From contig CAMHQD010000003.1 of NCBI GenBank assembly GCA_946187345.1, positions 1 through 64,000 of the forward strand: DNA of 64,000 nt. The letters run 5' to 3'. This DNA is from an uncultured Porphyromonadaceae bacterium (lineage in GTDB: Bacteria; Bacteroidota; Bacteroidia; Bacteroidales; Muribaculaceae). This document shows, one piece after another, positions 49,680-58,375 of the stretch. The notes under the pieces were generated by a model. That model saw nothing but the letters and a program-made list of their open reading frames with translations, was not told where the DNA came from and ran no database searches. The translations under genes and the position numbers were made by a program. Within the stretch, counting starts at the first letter, position 1. Each line of letters begins with the position of its first letter.

Positions 49680-50513
49680 ATGAACGCGCTGACCGACATA
49701 GTGTCCCGCTTGCGCCCCATCACTCTGGAGCAGATGAGTGGCGTGAAGCTGATGAACCGCACCGACACCAAGTTTGTCACCACCGAGCCCATGCTGCTGC
49801 GGCTGCTGGAACTCGCCGGTGACAGTTACCGCGTGCAGGATATCGCCGGCGAGCGGATGGCATCATACCACACTCTCTACTATGACACGCGGGCGATGGA
49901 AATGTATCTGATGCACCTGCATGGCCACACCGGCCGCCAGAAAATACGCGTCCGCTCCTACCTCGGTTCAAACCTTAGTTTCCTCGAGGTGAAAACCAAG
50001 AACAACCACGGTCGCACCAAAAAGAAGCGCGTCGCGCTTGACTTCAACGATGTTACAGCCGCCATCTCCGGTGTCAACAGTTGGATGGAACTGGCGCAAT
50101 CTCAACGGCAGTGGGTCGACAATCATCTGCGCTACGGTACCAACGCCATCGTGCCCAGGCTCGAGAACAACTTCGAGCGGCTCACTCTGGTCAACGATGC
50201 CATGAGCGAGCGGCTCACCATTGACCGGCAGTTGCGGTTCCACAACCGCGACACCGGCCGTGACATCGACCTCACCGGCCTCGTCATCATCGAACTAAAG
50301 CGCGACGGGCTGCAACCCTCGCCCGTGACGGCCATGCTGCGACGGCTGCGCATCATGCCCCACGGCTTCTCAAAATACTGCATGGGCACGGCAATGACCA
50401 ATCCTGACGTGCCGCGGGGACGCTTCAAGGAACGACTCCACAGCATCAACCGCATTCTATCTGGTATTCCCGCCACCCAAAGCGGCCAGGCCAAGGCCAG
50501 GACCTACAAGTAA
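49680..50513 (+). CDS. VTC-domain polyphosphate polymerase-like protein
   Basis: 277 residues with the tunnel-fold VTC domain. Basic strands are RQKIRVRSYLGSNLSFLEVKTKNNHGR, and the acidic metal-binding strand is LVIIELKRDG. MNRTDTKFVTTE carries the N-terminal Lys. YCMGTAM is at the end. In yeast Vtc4 this domain makes polyphosphate from ATP. The bacterial family is largely uncharacterised. It lies immediately upstream of DUF4956, as in many Bacteroidetes. Confidence 0.9.
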   Translation: MNALTDIVSRLRPITLEQMSGVKLMNRTDTKFVTTEPMLLRLLELAGDSYRVQDIAGERMASYHTLYYDTRAMEMYLMHLHGHTGRQKIRVRSYLGSNLSFLEVKTKNNHGRTKKKRVALDFNDVTAAISGVNSWMELAQSQRQWVDNHLRYGTNAIVPRLENNFERLTLVNDAMSERLTIDRQLRFHNRDTGRDIDLTGLVIIELKRDGLQPSPVTAMLRRLRIMPHGFSKYCMGTAMTNPDVPRGRFKERLHSINRILSGIPATQSGQAKARTYK

Positions 50514-50591
50514 GGGGTGACAAACGACAAAAACGTTCGGTGTGCAGCCACCTCGTGGTTGCCCTCTATCGACTAACGACTGACGACTATA
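50514..50591. repeat. GCAGCCAC-ctc-GTGGTTGC hairpin with CGACTAACGACTGACGACT units
   Basis: GCAGCCAC pairs with GTGGTTGC through one G-T wobble. Then TATCGACTAACGACTGACGACTATA leads to the DUF4956 start. It belongs to the same family as 18298-18358, 20469-20553 and 37223-37310. Confidence 0.7.
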
Positions 50592-51272
50592 ATGGACGCA
50601 TTACTTGATTTTACGATCTCCTACGGATTTGTAGAGATGCTGATACGCTTCGCCATCAGCACGGCTTTCGCGTGGCTCATCGTTGACCGGCTTTATTTCG
50701 CCAAGAGCCACCGGCGCGACTTCTATTTTACTTTCATGCTATCGAGCATCGCCATCTTTCTGATTGTATTCTTCATGATTTTCGTGCTCGAGGATATGAA
50801 GACCAAGACGAGCATCGGTATCGGAATCGGCCTCTTCGGTATCTTCTCCATCATGCGATACCGCACCGACGCGATGCCCGTGCGCGAGATGACTTATCTA
50901 TTCCTGCTCGTCGCGCTGGCCGTGGTGAACGCGATTGCCAACACCATGTCGATAGCCGAACTGCTCATTACCAACGCGATGGTTGTGCTCTGCATCTTCC
51001 TGTGTGAGATGCACCTGGGCAAGGAACACTCCAAACTCATCCAGTATGACCGCATCGAACTCATCACTCCCGAGCGAAGAGCCGAACTGATCGCCGACCT
51101 CGAGAAGCGCACGGGCCTCAAGGTGGAGCGCGTCACCATAGGCGCCATCGACTTTCTGCGCGACATGGCCATCGTCAAAATCTTCTATCAACTGCCCGAG
51201 GACGAGCATGAAGAAAAAGAAATCAACAACCTGACCAAACTTCCACGACAAGAATGGGAAACAGTAAATTGA
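50592..51272 (+). CDS. DUF4956 integral membrane protein
   Basis: 226 residues. Four hydrophobic segments: LIRFAISTAFAWLIV, FTFMLSSIAIFLIVFFMIFVL, MTYLFLLVALAVVNAIA and LLITNAMVVLCIFLC. GIGLFGIFSIMRYRTDAMPVREMTY is the family-defining motif between them. A cytoplasmic C-terminal domain (LTPERRAELIADLEKR) follows. DUF4956 proteins repeatedly pair with VTC-domain proteins, so a polyphosphate export or anchor role is suggested by context only. The gene overlaps the start of the DUF2490 gene. Confidence 0.9.
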   Translation: MDALLDFTISYGFVEMLIRFAISTAFAWLIVDRLYFAKSHRRDFYFTFMLSSIAIFLIVFFMIFVLEDMKTKTSIGIGIGLFGIFSIMRYRTDAMPVREMTYLFLLVALAVVNAIANTMSIAELLITNAMVVLCIFLCEMHLGKEHSKLIQYDRIELITPERRAELIADLEKRTGLKVERVTIGAIDFLRDMAIVKIFYQLPEDEHEEKEINNLTKLPRQEWETVN

Positions 51273-52078
51273 AATATAAAGAATTGTGCCGCTTTGCAAC
51301 AAAGGAGTTGTGTGCAAAACGGCCATGCCGTTTTGCAACAGCGTGCCGCATTGTGGCAATCGCGCTGGCGATGCTGCTGGCGACGCCGGCCGCCGTGGCC
51401 GACGACACCGGCCTTGTCGTCGAAGCCGGCGTTTCAAAGAAAATCACCAAAACGGTGAGTGCGGGCATTGACGCCGAGTTCCGCACCCGCAACGACTTCC
51501 GCACGGTCGACCGCTTCAGCATCGGTGCCGACGTGAGTTACAAGCCGTTGAAGTGGCTTAAAATCTCGGCCGGATATATCCTCATGGTCGACAACAACGG
51601 CGAGGACATCAGCCGCAACGAGGACGGCACCTACAACAACTGGCGCCCGAGTTACTACGGCCTGCGTCACCGCTTGAACGTGAGCCTGACCGGTGAGTAT
51701 AAGCCCCACAAGCGAGTGAAAATTTCCCTGCGCGAGCGCTATCAGTACACACACCGCGGCACGCACGACACGCGCCGTTACGACTTCGACAACGAGTGGT
51801 GGGAAGACGTCACCGTCAAGGCGCGCGACCGGCACATGTTGCGCAGCCGCCTGCAGGTCGAGTGGGACATCCCAAAGTGCAAGTTTGACCCCTTTGCCAG
51901 CGTCGAAATCTACAACGACCGCTACTTCGACAAAGCGAGGTTCACTCTGGGCGGAGAAATCTCCATTAATAAGATCCACACTTTCGGTGCCTACTACCGC
52001 TACCAACTCACCGGCGCCAAAGAGGACGAGGAGCCAAACTTCCACTACATCGGCCTGAGTTACAAATTCAAATTTTAA
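51254..52078 (+). CDS. DUF2490 outer-membrane beta-barrel-like protein
   Basis: 274 residues. After an unusual basic, Cys-containing N-terminus (KELCRFATKELCAKRPCRFA) comes a signal peptide core (RIVAIALAMLLATPAAVADD), then alternating polar/aromatic strands (VSYKPLKWLKISAGYILM, HRLNVSLTGEYKPHKRVKI) ending in the C-terminal YIGLSYKFKF typical of barrels. The extra N-terminus contains a palindromic repeat. The true start may lie after it, though no better ATG is present. It overlaps DUF4956 by 19 bases. Confidence 0.8.
   Translation: MGNSKLKYKELCRFATKELCAKRPCRFATACRIVAIALAMLLATPAAVADDTGLVVEAGVSKKITKTVSAGIDAEFRTRNDFRTVDRFSIGADVSYKPLKWLKISAGYILMVDNNGEDISRNEDGTYNNWRPSYYGLRHRLNVSLTGEYKPHKRVKISLRERYQYTHRGTHDTRRYDFDNEWWEDVTVKARDRHMLRSRLQVEWDIPKCKFDPFASVEIYNDRYFDKARFTLGGEISINKIHTFGAYYRYQLTGAKEDEEPNFHYIGLSYKFKF
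51314..51336. repeat. Perfect 10-bp palindrome in the DUF2490 N-terminal coding region
   Basis: GCAAAACGGC-CAT-GCCGTTTTGC, just before the signal peptide core. The same motif (AAACGGC-GAG-GCCGTTT) lies at 28003-28019. Confidence 0.75.
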
Positions 52079-52082
52079 GCCT

Positions 52083-52163
52083 ACAGCATCTTATTTTTAA
52101 ACATGAATTTCCATGAATTTCCATAATTATTTATTAATAATAATTCATGATAATTCATGTTTA
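52083..52163. repeat. AT-rich inverted repeat, CATGAATTTCC family
   Basis: AAACATGAATTTCCATGAATTTCC at the left and AATTCATGATAATTCATGTTTA at the right flank an AT-rich centre. It is related to 35196-35287. It lies between DUF2490 and the carbohydrate-binding lipoprotein. Confidence 0.65.
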
Positions 52164-52183
52164 GTATTATCCTCAACCAGACT

Positions 52184-53410
52184 ATGATAAAGAGACTTCT
52201 ATATATAACGGCATGCGCCATCGTGCTGGCCGGTTGCGTCAAGGACGACACCGACTTCGGCAGCCTCGTGCCCGCCGACCCCGGCACCGACCCCGTGCCC
52301 ATCACCCCTATCAGCATCGAGTTTGACACCTCGGCACTCACCGGCGAGACCGAGACCATCCCCACCGACCCCACCGACGTGACCTACAACGACTACGTGG
52401 AGAACGACACGTTTGACCGCACGGTCACCGTCACTTTCGACGGCGAGACGGCCACCGTCACCGGCACACGCACGGGCATCACGGCCACCGTCACCGGCGC
52501 CCATGTGACCGTCAACTGTGCCATCGGACGAATGGCGATTGTGGCCTCGGGCACGAGCACCGACGGCTCTCTGAAGGTCTATAGCGAGCACAAGTTTAAA
52601 CTGACTCTTGACGGCCTCACGCTCACCAATCCCACGGGTCCTGCCATCAACAACCAATGCGGCAAGACGCTCTACCTTGTGCTGGGTGACGGCACCACCA
52701 ACAGCCTGGCCGACGGCGAGACCTATGCCACACCCGAGTTGGCCGACGAGCAGGCCAAGGGAACCCTCTTCAGCGAGGGACAAATCATCTTTAGCGGCAG
52801 CGGCGCGCTCACGGTCAATTCGGTCGGAGCCAAGGCAATCGTCAGCGACGACTACCTGCGCTTCCGCCCGGGCATAAACATCCAAGCCGTCAGCAGCGTG
52901 GACCACGCCATCAAGGCCAACGACGGTATCTGGATTGACGGCGGCGTGATTAACGCTTCAACCTCGGCCGCCGGCGCCAAAGCCATCAAGTGTGACTACC
53001 GCACCTACATCAGCGGCGGCCGCACCACGCTCATCACCACCGGCGCGCCGGTCATCGGGACATTTGACGGCTTGAGCGACACCACCAGTTGCGCCGCCAT
53101 CAAGAGCGACAGCCTGATGACCGTCAGCGGCGGCACACTGCGCCTCAAGAGCATTGGCGAGGGAGGCAAGGGGCTCAACACCGGCGATGACCTCGTCATC
53201 ACCGGCGGCACCGTCCAAGTCGTCACCACCGGCATCAAGGGCCTCTCCTCTCCCAAGGGCGTGAAGGTGGACGGCGATTTCGCAATAAGCGGAGGCTCAT
53301 TCTACAGTTATAGCGCCGCCGCCGCACCGCTCGAGGCCGCCTCGCAAACCATCGCCACCGGCTATACCACCCTCGAGAGCAAGCCCCGTCGTCTAATCAT
53401 CGAGTATTAG
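52184..53410 (+). CDS. Carbohydrate-binding (DUF4353-like) lipoprotein
   Basis: About 408 residues. Lipoprotein signal MIKRLLYITACAIVLAGC precedes a short acidic linker. The rest is a repetitive parallel-beta structure with Gly-rich turns (GGRTTLITTGAPVIG, SGGTLRLKSIGEGGKGLNTG), as in DUF4353 carbohydrate-binding proteins found beside CotH and VTC genes in gut Bacteroidetes. A surface-exposed binding role is inferred. The ORF track start at 52157 lies upstream of the signal; the ATG at 52184 is preferred. No CotH gene is in this window. Confidence 0.82.
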   Translation: MIKRLLYITACAIVLAGCVKDDTDFGSLVPADPGTDPVPITPISIEFDTSALTGETETIPTDPTDVTYNDYVENDTFDRTVTVTFDGETATVTGTRTGITATVTGAHVTVNCAIGRMAIVASGTSTDGSLKVYSEHKFKLTLDGLTLTNPTGPAINNQCGKTLYLVLGDGTTNSLADGETYATPELADEQAKGTLFSEGQIIFSGSGALTVNSVGAKAIVSDDYLRFRPGINIQAVSSVDHAIKANDGIWIDGGVINASTSAAGAKAIKCDYRTYISGGRTTLITTGAPVIGTFDGLSDTTSCAAIKSDSLMTVSGGTLRLKSIGEGGKGLNTGDDLVITGGTVQVVTTGIKGLSSPKGVKVDGDFAISGGSFYSYSAAAAPLEAASQTIATGYTTLESKPRRLIIEY

Positions 53411-53482
53411 CGTTGAGATGTTGAGCCATTTGCGATAGCAAATGGCTCAACGCTCAACCTCTCAACTTCTCAACCCCTCAAA
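53409..53482. repeat. GTTGAGATGTTGAGCC hairpin, minimal copy
   Basis: GTTGAGATGTTGAGCCATTTGC-GATA-GCAAATGGCTCAACGCTCAACC followed by further CTCAACTTCTCAACC units. The inner hairpin ATTTGC/GCAAAT is the same motif as in 31006-31195 with a different loop. It lies between DUF4353 and the kinase gene. Confidence 0.75.
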
Positions 53483-53485
53483 GCA

Positions 53486-54577
53486 ATGTTCAACAAGCAG
53501 GAATATAGTATTTATGCGGTCGTGTGGATTTTTATTTTCCTCGCGCCCGTGTTAGGACACTTTGTATTCACTTCGGTACAGAGTGTGCCCTTCGACTGGC
53601 ATGACGTGTGGCGCATCTGGGGCGCGCTCGCGTTGTATCTTGTGGTGTTCTTTATTCACGACCTGCTCGTGGCCCCACTATTGGCCCGGTACGGTAAAAA
53701 ACAACTTTATGTCGTTGCCACATTAGCCCTGGTTGCCGCCGGCTTTGCCTATAATTTCAGCCATCGCCCCGACAAGCCCGGTCCGCCGCCGGGTGTCACC
53801 GAGGGGCGCACCGACGGCGGCCGCCCGTTGCGGCCGCCGGTGGGCATGCACGACATGATGTCGCTGGCGATGCTGGTCACCACCATCGGCGCCAACATCG
53901 GCCTCAAACTCTTCTTCAAGAGCCAACTTGAGCAACAGCGCATCGACCGCGAGCGAACCGCCCACCTCCAACAAGAGTTGGAGTACCTGCGCTATCAGGT
54001 GAACCCTCACTTCCTGATGAACACCCTCAACAACATCCACGCCCTTGTCGATATCGATCCCGCCAAGGCCAAGCAGAGCGTGGTGGAACTGAGCAAGATG
54101 CTGCGATATATGCTCTACGGCACCGATAGGCGCTCCATCTCGCTTGAGGAAGGCTTCAAGTTTCTGGACAACTACATCAGCCTGATGCGGTTGCGGCACG
54201 ATGAGAACAAGGTCAGGATAACGCTCGACCTGCCGGACCCCGTGCCCAACGTGTGGCTGCCGCCACTGCTCTTTATCCCGTTTATAGAGAACGCGTTCAA
54301 GCACGGCATCAGTTATGACTACGGCTCTTTTATTCATATAACCGTCTCTGTAGCCGATGGCCGCATCACCTTAAACTGCCGCAACAGCATTCCCATGAAG
54401 GCGCAGAACGGGCACGATAAAGGCGGCATTGGCGTGGTGAACGTCAAACGCCGCCTCGAGTTGATTTTCGGCAAGGATAATTATTCCCTAACAATCGGTC
54501 CGGACATCTCGGCGCCGGAGCCTGCCTTTGCGGTCTCGCTATCGATACCGGCCCTTTCGGCTCCGCTTGAGTTGTGA
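53486..54577 (+). CDS. LytS-like sensor histidine kinase (HisKA_7TM-less, His_kinase family)
   Basis: 363 residues. Four membrane segments (VVWIFIFLAPVLGHFVF, WGALALYLVVFFIHDLLVAPL, KQLYVVATLALVAAGFAYNF, MMSLAMLVTTIGANIGL) span residues ~10-160. The phospho-His motif is LRYQVNPHFLMNTLNNIHALVD, and a HATPase region follows with LFIPFIENAFKHGI and GGIGVVNVKRRLELIFG. It should signal to a LytTR regulator; none is adjacent, and the one at 4202 is far away. It is directly downstream of the VTC/DUF4956 block and could be part of it. Confidence 0.93.
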   Translation: MFNKQEYSIYAVVWIFIFLAPVLGHFVFTSVQSVPFDWHDVWRIWGALALYLVVFFIHDLLVAPLLARYGKKQLYVVATLALVAAGFAYNFSHRPDKPGPPPGVTEGRTDGGRPLRPPVGMHDMMSLAMLVTTIGANIGLKLFFKSQLEQQRIDRERTAHLQQELEYLRYQVNPHFLMNTLNNIHALVDIDPAKAKQSVVELSKMLRYMLYGTDRRSISLEEGFKFLDNYISLMRLRHDENKVRITLDLPDPVPNVWLPPLLFIPFIENAFKHGISYDYGSFIHITVSVADGRITLNCRNSIPMKAQNGHDKGGIGVVNVKRRLELIFGKDNYSLTIGPDISAPEPAFAVSLSIPALSAPLEL

Positions 54578-54581
54578 GGGT

Positions 54582-55847
54582 TTAATTGCGCAGCGAGACT
54601 TCGATTGAAGCCACGGGAGTGGCGCCGCCCGGATGGAAAGCGTTGTAGATGCCTCGCAATAGTGGCTCCAATCCCATTGTGGTGTCGGCAAAGTCAGGTC
54701 GTGCCGCGTTGTCGTCGGCTCGTGTCGATGACGCGCTGACCCATTGCGGCAGCACATCGGGCAGTGTCACCGAGATGTGGTCAGCGCCCGTGGCGCAGGC
54801 GCCGCTGAGTGTGAGCAGGTGGGTGCGCCCCTCAAGGTATCGGCGGTTGTTGCCGGTGATGATGTCATCGGTGATGGGCGCGATGCTCAGTTTGAACCCG
54901 CCCATTGATTTCACCTCATAGTTTGTCGAGTCGAGCAGCGCCGCGCTGTCGAGGCCTGTGTGGCTCAAGTCGGCGGCCACGGTGAACGTCAGCCGTCCGG
55001 TCTCGTCATCTGCGCCGCAGCCCGTGAGGGCGAGTTCGTCGCCGCGGGCGATGCGCCATCGTCCGGCGTTGCTCTCGTGGCGCGGCATTATTGCCGCGTT
55101 GGTCGCGACTGTGCCGCGGTTGAAACGGTAGGTCGCTATCGCGCGCTCTGGCGACAGCAGCGCTGTCGCGGCCGCGTCGCCGGCTGCCTCGATGGCCGCC
55201 AGAGTGCCGCGTCGGGCAATCACCATGATATAGAATGGCCGTTGGCCGCGATAGTCAAACGCTCCACCCATGGCGGGGTAGTATCGTCCGTGATAGTCAC
55301 CCGTCATCTTGTGCACAACCACGTCAAGGTCGGCGTGGCCGTTGAAGGCGGCGTGGGTCACGCCGGTCGCCTCGTTAAAGAGTTTGTCGAGGCTTAATCC
55401 GTCGGTGCCTCGCGGCGAGTAAATCAAGTCGCTCACCAGCACGCTCACGTGGCCGGGGCGCAGTCTGTCAAGCAGTGTGTTGAAGATGAGTTGGAAGTCG
55501 GTGTAGGCCGCGTTGCCCACGCCGGCCGTGCTGCCGTAGATGTCGCGGTCTTGCAGAAACGATGCGATGGTGCCGCCATAGGGCCACACACTGTCGTTCA
55601 CAATCGAGATTGTCACCGAGTCGGCGTTCGGCGCCGCGTTGATAATCTCGTTGACTGTCGCCTTGAGTTGTCCACCGCCATCCGGTGTGTCGTAGGCCAC
55701 CATCGAGCCGCTGCGCTCAAGGTAAATATCCACGGCGGTGAAAGCGGCGCTATCCTCCGGGGCTGCCACATCGGCACCACGGTTGTGGCGGTGTCCGCCA
55801 CAACCGGCCAATAACAGCAATGCCGCCGCTAAGCAAATCTGTCTCAT
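54582..55847 (-). CDS. VWA-like lipoprotein of unknown function
   Basis: 421 residues. Lipoprotein signal MRQICLAAALLLLAGC has lipobox LLAGC. AVDIYLERSGSMVAYD resembles a von Willebrand A MIDAS motif (DxSxS), but the first Asp-Ser pattern is altered (YLERSGSM). HVSVLVSDLIYSPRG is the second VWA strand with a conserved Asp. The C-terminal half is unrecognised. It converges on the kinase gene with four bases between stops. Surface exposure is inferred. Confidence 0.7.
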   Translation of the reverse strand: MRQICLAAALLLLAGCGGHRHNRGADVAAPEDSAAFTAVDIYLERSGSMVAYDTPDGGGQLKATVNEIINAAPNADSVTISIVNDSVWPYGGTIASFLQDRDIYGSTAGVGNAAYTDFQLIFNTLLDRLRPGHVSVLVSDLIYSPRGTDGLSLDKLFNEATGVTHAAFNGHADLDVVVHKMTGDYHGRYYPAMGGAFDYRGQRPFYIMVIARRGTLAAIEAAGDAAATALLSPERAIATYRFNRGTVATNAAIMPRHESNAGRWRIARGDELALTGCGADDETGRLTFTVAADLSHTGLDSAALLDSTNYEVKSMGGFKLSIAPITDDIITGNNRRYLEGRTHLLTLSGACATGADHISVTLPDVLPQWVSASSTRADDNAARPDFADTTMGLEPLLRGIYNAFHPGGATPVASIEVSLRN

Positions 55848-55859
55848 CTTTTTTAACGT

Positions 55860-55899
55860 TTAGCGTTGAGGGGTTGAGCCTCTCAACTCTCAACTCTCA
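55860..55899. repeat. TTGAGGGGTTGAGCC / CTCAACTCTCAACTCTCAA copy
   Basis: GTTGAGGGGTTGAGCC followed directly by CTCAACTCTCAACTCTC. It forms the shortest member of the TTGAG family and touches the stop of the PCMD gene. Confidence 0.6.
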
Positions 55900-56853
55900 A
55901 TAGACAAGGGCGAAATTGTCGACCCAGAGAGTCATGCCGATAGTGCCCACAAAGGCTGTGCCGCAGCCGCTGCTGGCCATCACGAGCATATGGGTGGGGG
56001 TGGCGTTGGCGTCGTCCCACTTCTCTTCCACAACCGGAACCATCTTGCCCTTGCTGTTGCGCGCGCTGTAACTCTTGTCTTTGGGAATGAGCCCCATATA
56101 GGACTGGTAACCCTGATGCTTGGTGATGTCGCCATACCACACGGGGATGCGGTAGCCGTTGACCCAATTCTTGGTCGTCGCGCCCAGGCGGCGGCGGCCG
56201 GTGCCCACGCGTGCGGCGTGGATGTTACCTTTGGAGTCTTCCCAACGGCGCTGCAGGATGATATACACTTCGGCGAAATCACGGCCCAGGATTGTCTTCT
56301 TGGCGCTGAAGCCGGTACTTTGCGTGCGGTCTTCAAGCGGCGCGAGCAGTTTGTAGTCAAACTGCAACGCGGTGGGGCGGCCTGTGAACGGCACGCCCAT
56401 GTCGAGTTTGGCGTAAGGATTCTTGCTGCTGGTGATGGGCTCAATCATTCGGCCCAAGAAGATGCTGCCGCTCACGAGCACCTCGATGTTGATGATGCCG
56501 ATAGCCTTGGCCTTCTCGAGAATGGTGGTGAGTTTGGCACACTTGCCGGCGCCGCGCGCCTCGGGAAAAACGGCATTGCTCGTCTTGACAACGCCCATCA
56601 CTTTGGCATAGACGTTGCTCGAGGCCCAGGGCGAGCCGCCCTCGGGCACGTAAGCCTTGGCGCCGTTGATTGTCTTGGTGGGACCGATGGCATACACCGT
56701 CTTGGTGTTGCCGCCCAGCACGGCGCTCTCCTTGATGTTACGGGTCACCCAGTGATCCATGTCGCCAAACTTGATGGGCACGACCTTCTCGGCCGTGGCC
56801 GGCATTGTTGCCGCTGCGGCAATCACTGCCGCCATGATAAGAAATTTCTTCAT
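55897..56853 (-). CDS. PCMD-domain secreted protein (putative carbohydrate metabolism domain)
   Basis: 318 residues. The signal peptide is MKKFLIMAAVIAAAATMPATA. The mature protein has the PCMD pattern of an N-terminal GNTKTVYAIGPTKTINGAKAY block, FTGRPTALQFDYKLLAPLED and the C-terminal GMTLWVDNFALVY, which is the family end motif. PCMD proteins occur in gut Bacteroidetes near polysaccharide-related genes; a ligand or substrate role is not established. It could be a surface carbohydrate-interaction protein. Confidence 0.85.
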   Translation of the reverse strand: MKKFLIMAAVIAAAATMPATAEKVVPIKFGDMDHWVTRNIKESAVLGGNTKTVYAIGPTKTINGAKAYVPEGGSPWASSNVYAKVMGVVKTSNAVFPEARGAGKCAKLTTILEKAKAIGIINIEVLVSGSIFLGRMIEPITSSKNPYAKLDMGVPFTGRPTALQFDYKLLAPLEDRTQSTGFSAKKTILGRDFAEVYIILQRRWEDSKGNIHAARVGTGRRRLGATTKNWVNGYRIPVWYGDITKHQGYQSYMGLIPKDKSYSARNSKGKMVPVVEEKWDDANATPTHMLVMASSGCGTAFVGTIGMTLWVDNFALVY

Positions 56854-56939
56854 TATAACAGATGTTATTCTATAATGTTGTTATATTCAATCGCCGTATG
56901 CTGCTTGTAGCATACTTTTATTAAGACTATGGCGAGGCG

Positions 56940-58247
56940 TCAAGGTTTAATTGTCGCGGCTTGTCGCAGCAGTCGCCTGCCCAAGCGGCAGTAGATACAC
57001 TTGCGCGTGTCGCAATAGGCTCGTCGCAGTTGGATTAGCGCTTGGGACTCCAAAGCGTTGTCGCAGGGCAACCCGGCACGGACAAACGTGTCGATGATGC
57101 TGTTGCGTTCTGCCGGCAGTTGCTCGAGCAGGCTGATTGCGGCGTCTTGCAGGCGGGCATTGCCTGTCGAGTCGCCGTAGGCGAATAGCAGCGGAGCCAC
57201 CGTGTTGATGACCACCACATCAATCATGCGGCCGCTCAGACCGCTTGCCCCGTTAGTCCCCTCGCTGTCGTCGAGCGTGTAGTGCTTCGCCCAATAGCCA
57301 GTCAGTTCGATGGTGAACAGTGCCCGTTGCCGGTCTAAGTCCTCGCCGCAATCAATCACCCTCGCCATCAGGTCAAAGCCGTTGTGCACCATCTGGGCCA
57401 GCATGGCGATGCGGCGCATGGGGAAATTTTGCGGTCGGGTGCGCATCATCTTCCATGCCACGGGCTCCATGGGCGTGAGCGAGAATTTGTTGCGCAGGAA
57501 GGCGTACTCTCGCATCAGTTGCGCGTGATAGCCATCGCGCGGAGTCGTTGTCGTGTCAAGCAGCCCGGCTTGTCCCATAAGCAGAGCCTCAACCTGCAGC
57601 AGCGAGTCGCTGTGCTTGGCCAGCAGTCGCAGGGGTGTGCGCCGCGCGAGTCGCTCAAATGGGTCGCTGTTGATGCCAAAGCCCAACGTGCGTGCCATTG
57701 TCACGTAGCACACGTCTTGCCAACTGCCGCAGTAAGTCTCAAGCAACGCGTGCAGCCGGTCCACTTTGCTGTGCAGGCGTTCAAATGCCAGAGCCTCCAC
57801 CCAGTCGGTCACCGTGAGGCTCGGCACCTCGTTCAGATTGCAGGCGCATGCCACGCCGCGGCCCGATGAGCCGGCGCCGATGAGTTGCTCTAACCGAGAT
57901 GTGAACTGTGGCGCGATTTGCAGTACCATCTGTGGAATGACCTCACCGCGCGCGTTTCTCACCTCGGCGTCGTTCTCGGCCACAACGTGCAGCACCACAT
58001 TGTCGTAGGCCTTGTCGCCGTGATGTCCGTGGCGGTACCAGTCGCCGGCACGCACGTGAATCTCGATATTGCCCACCCATATGCGTCCGTCAATAGTCAC
58101 CTTGGCGTTGAAGAAGTCCGGTCCGGAGCCGCTGTTGAGCAGTCCCGGATCAATGATGCGCAGCGCGCGACCATCGGTCGTGCTCATCCGGCCGTAACTC
58201 CACAGCCGGTGTTGCCACACGTATTGCAACACTGCCTCGCTTGCCAT
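56940..58247 (-). CDS. DUF2851 family protein
   Basis: 435 residues, soluble. Family blocks are QYVWQHRLWSYGRMSTTDGRAL, IDPGLLNSGSGPDFFNAKV, WVGNIEIHVRAGDWYRHGHHG and DNVVLHVV. A cysteine cluster is at the C-terminus (CDTRKCIYCRLGRRLL). DUF2851 is found mainly in Bacteroidetes and its function is unknown. No operon partner is obvious. It starts just upstream of a long AT-rich promoter region that serves the tRNA genes in the other direction. Confidence 0.88.
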   Translation of the reverse strand: MASEAVLQYVWQHRLWSYGRMSTTDGRALRIIDPGLLNSGSGPDFFNAKVTIDGRIWVGNIEIHVRAGDWYRHGHHGDKAYDNVVLHVVAENDAEVRNARGEVIPQMVLQIAPQFTSRLEQLIGAGSSGRGVACACNLNEVPSLTVTDWVEALAFERLHSKVDRLHALLETYCGSWQDVCYVTMARTLGFGINSDPFERLARRTPLRLLAKHSDSLLQVEALLMGQAGLLDTTTTPRDGYHAQLMREYAFLRNKFSLTPMEPVAWKMMRTRPQNFPMRRIAMLAQMVHNGFDLMARVIDCGEDLDRQRALFTIELTGYWAKHYTLDDSEGTNGASGLSGRMIDVVVINTVAPLLFAYGDSTGNARLQDAAISLLEQLPAERNSIIDTFVRAGLPCDNALESQALIQLRRAYCDTRKCIYCRLGRRLLRQAATIKP

Positions 58248-58375
58248 GAGTGCCAGTTGGTTCCGTTGAGTGTTTCAAAAAACGTGCCAAATTACACATT
58301 TTTTCCCACACAACGGTTATCAACCTCGCTAAATATTGCTAAAAACGCTTTTTTTGTGATTTTTTTTCAAAAAAA

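Noticed and set aside
4202-54577. LytTR regulator (4202) and LytS kinase (53486) as a cognate pair
   Set aside because: They are ~48 kb apart with no shared context; pairing cannot be supported by sequence.
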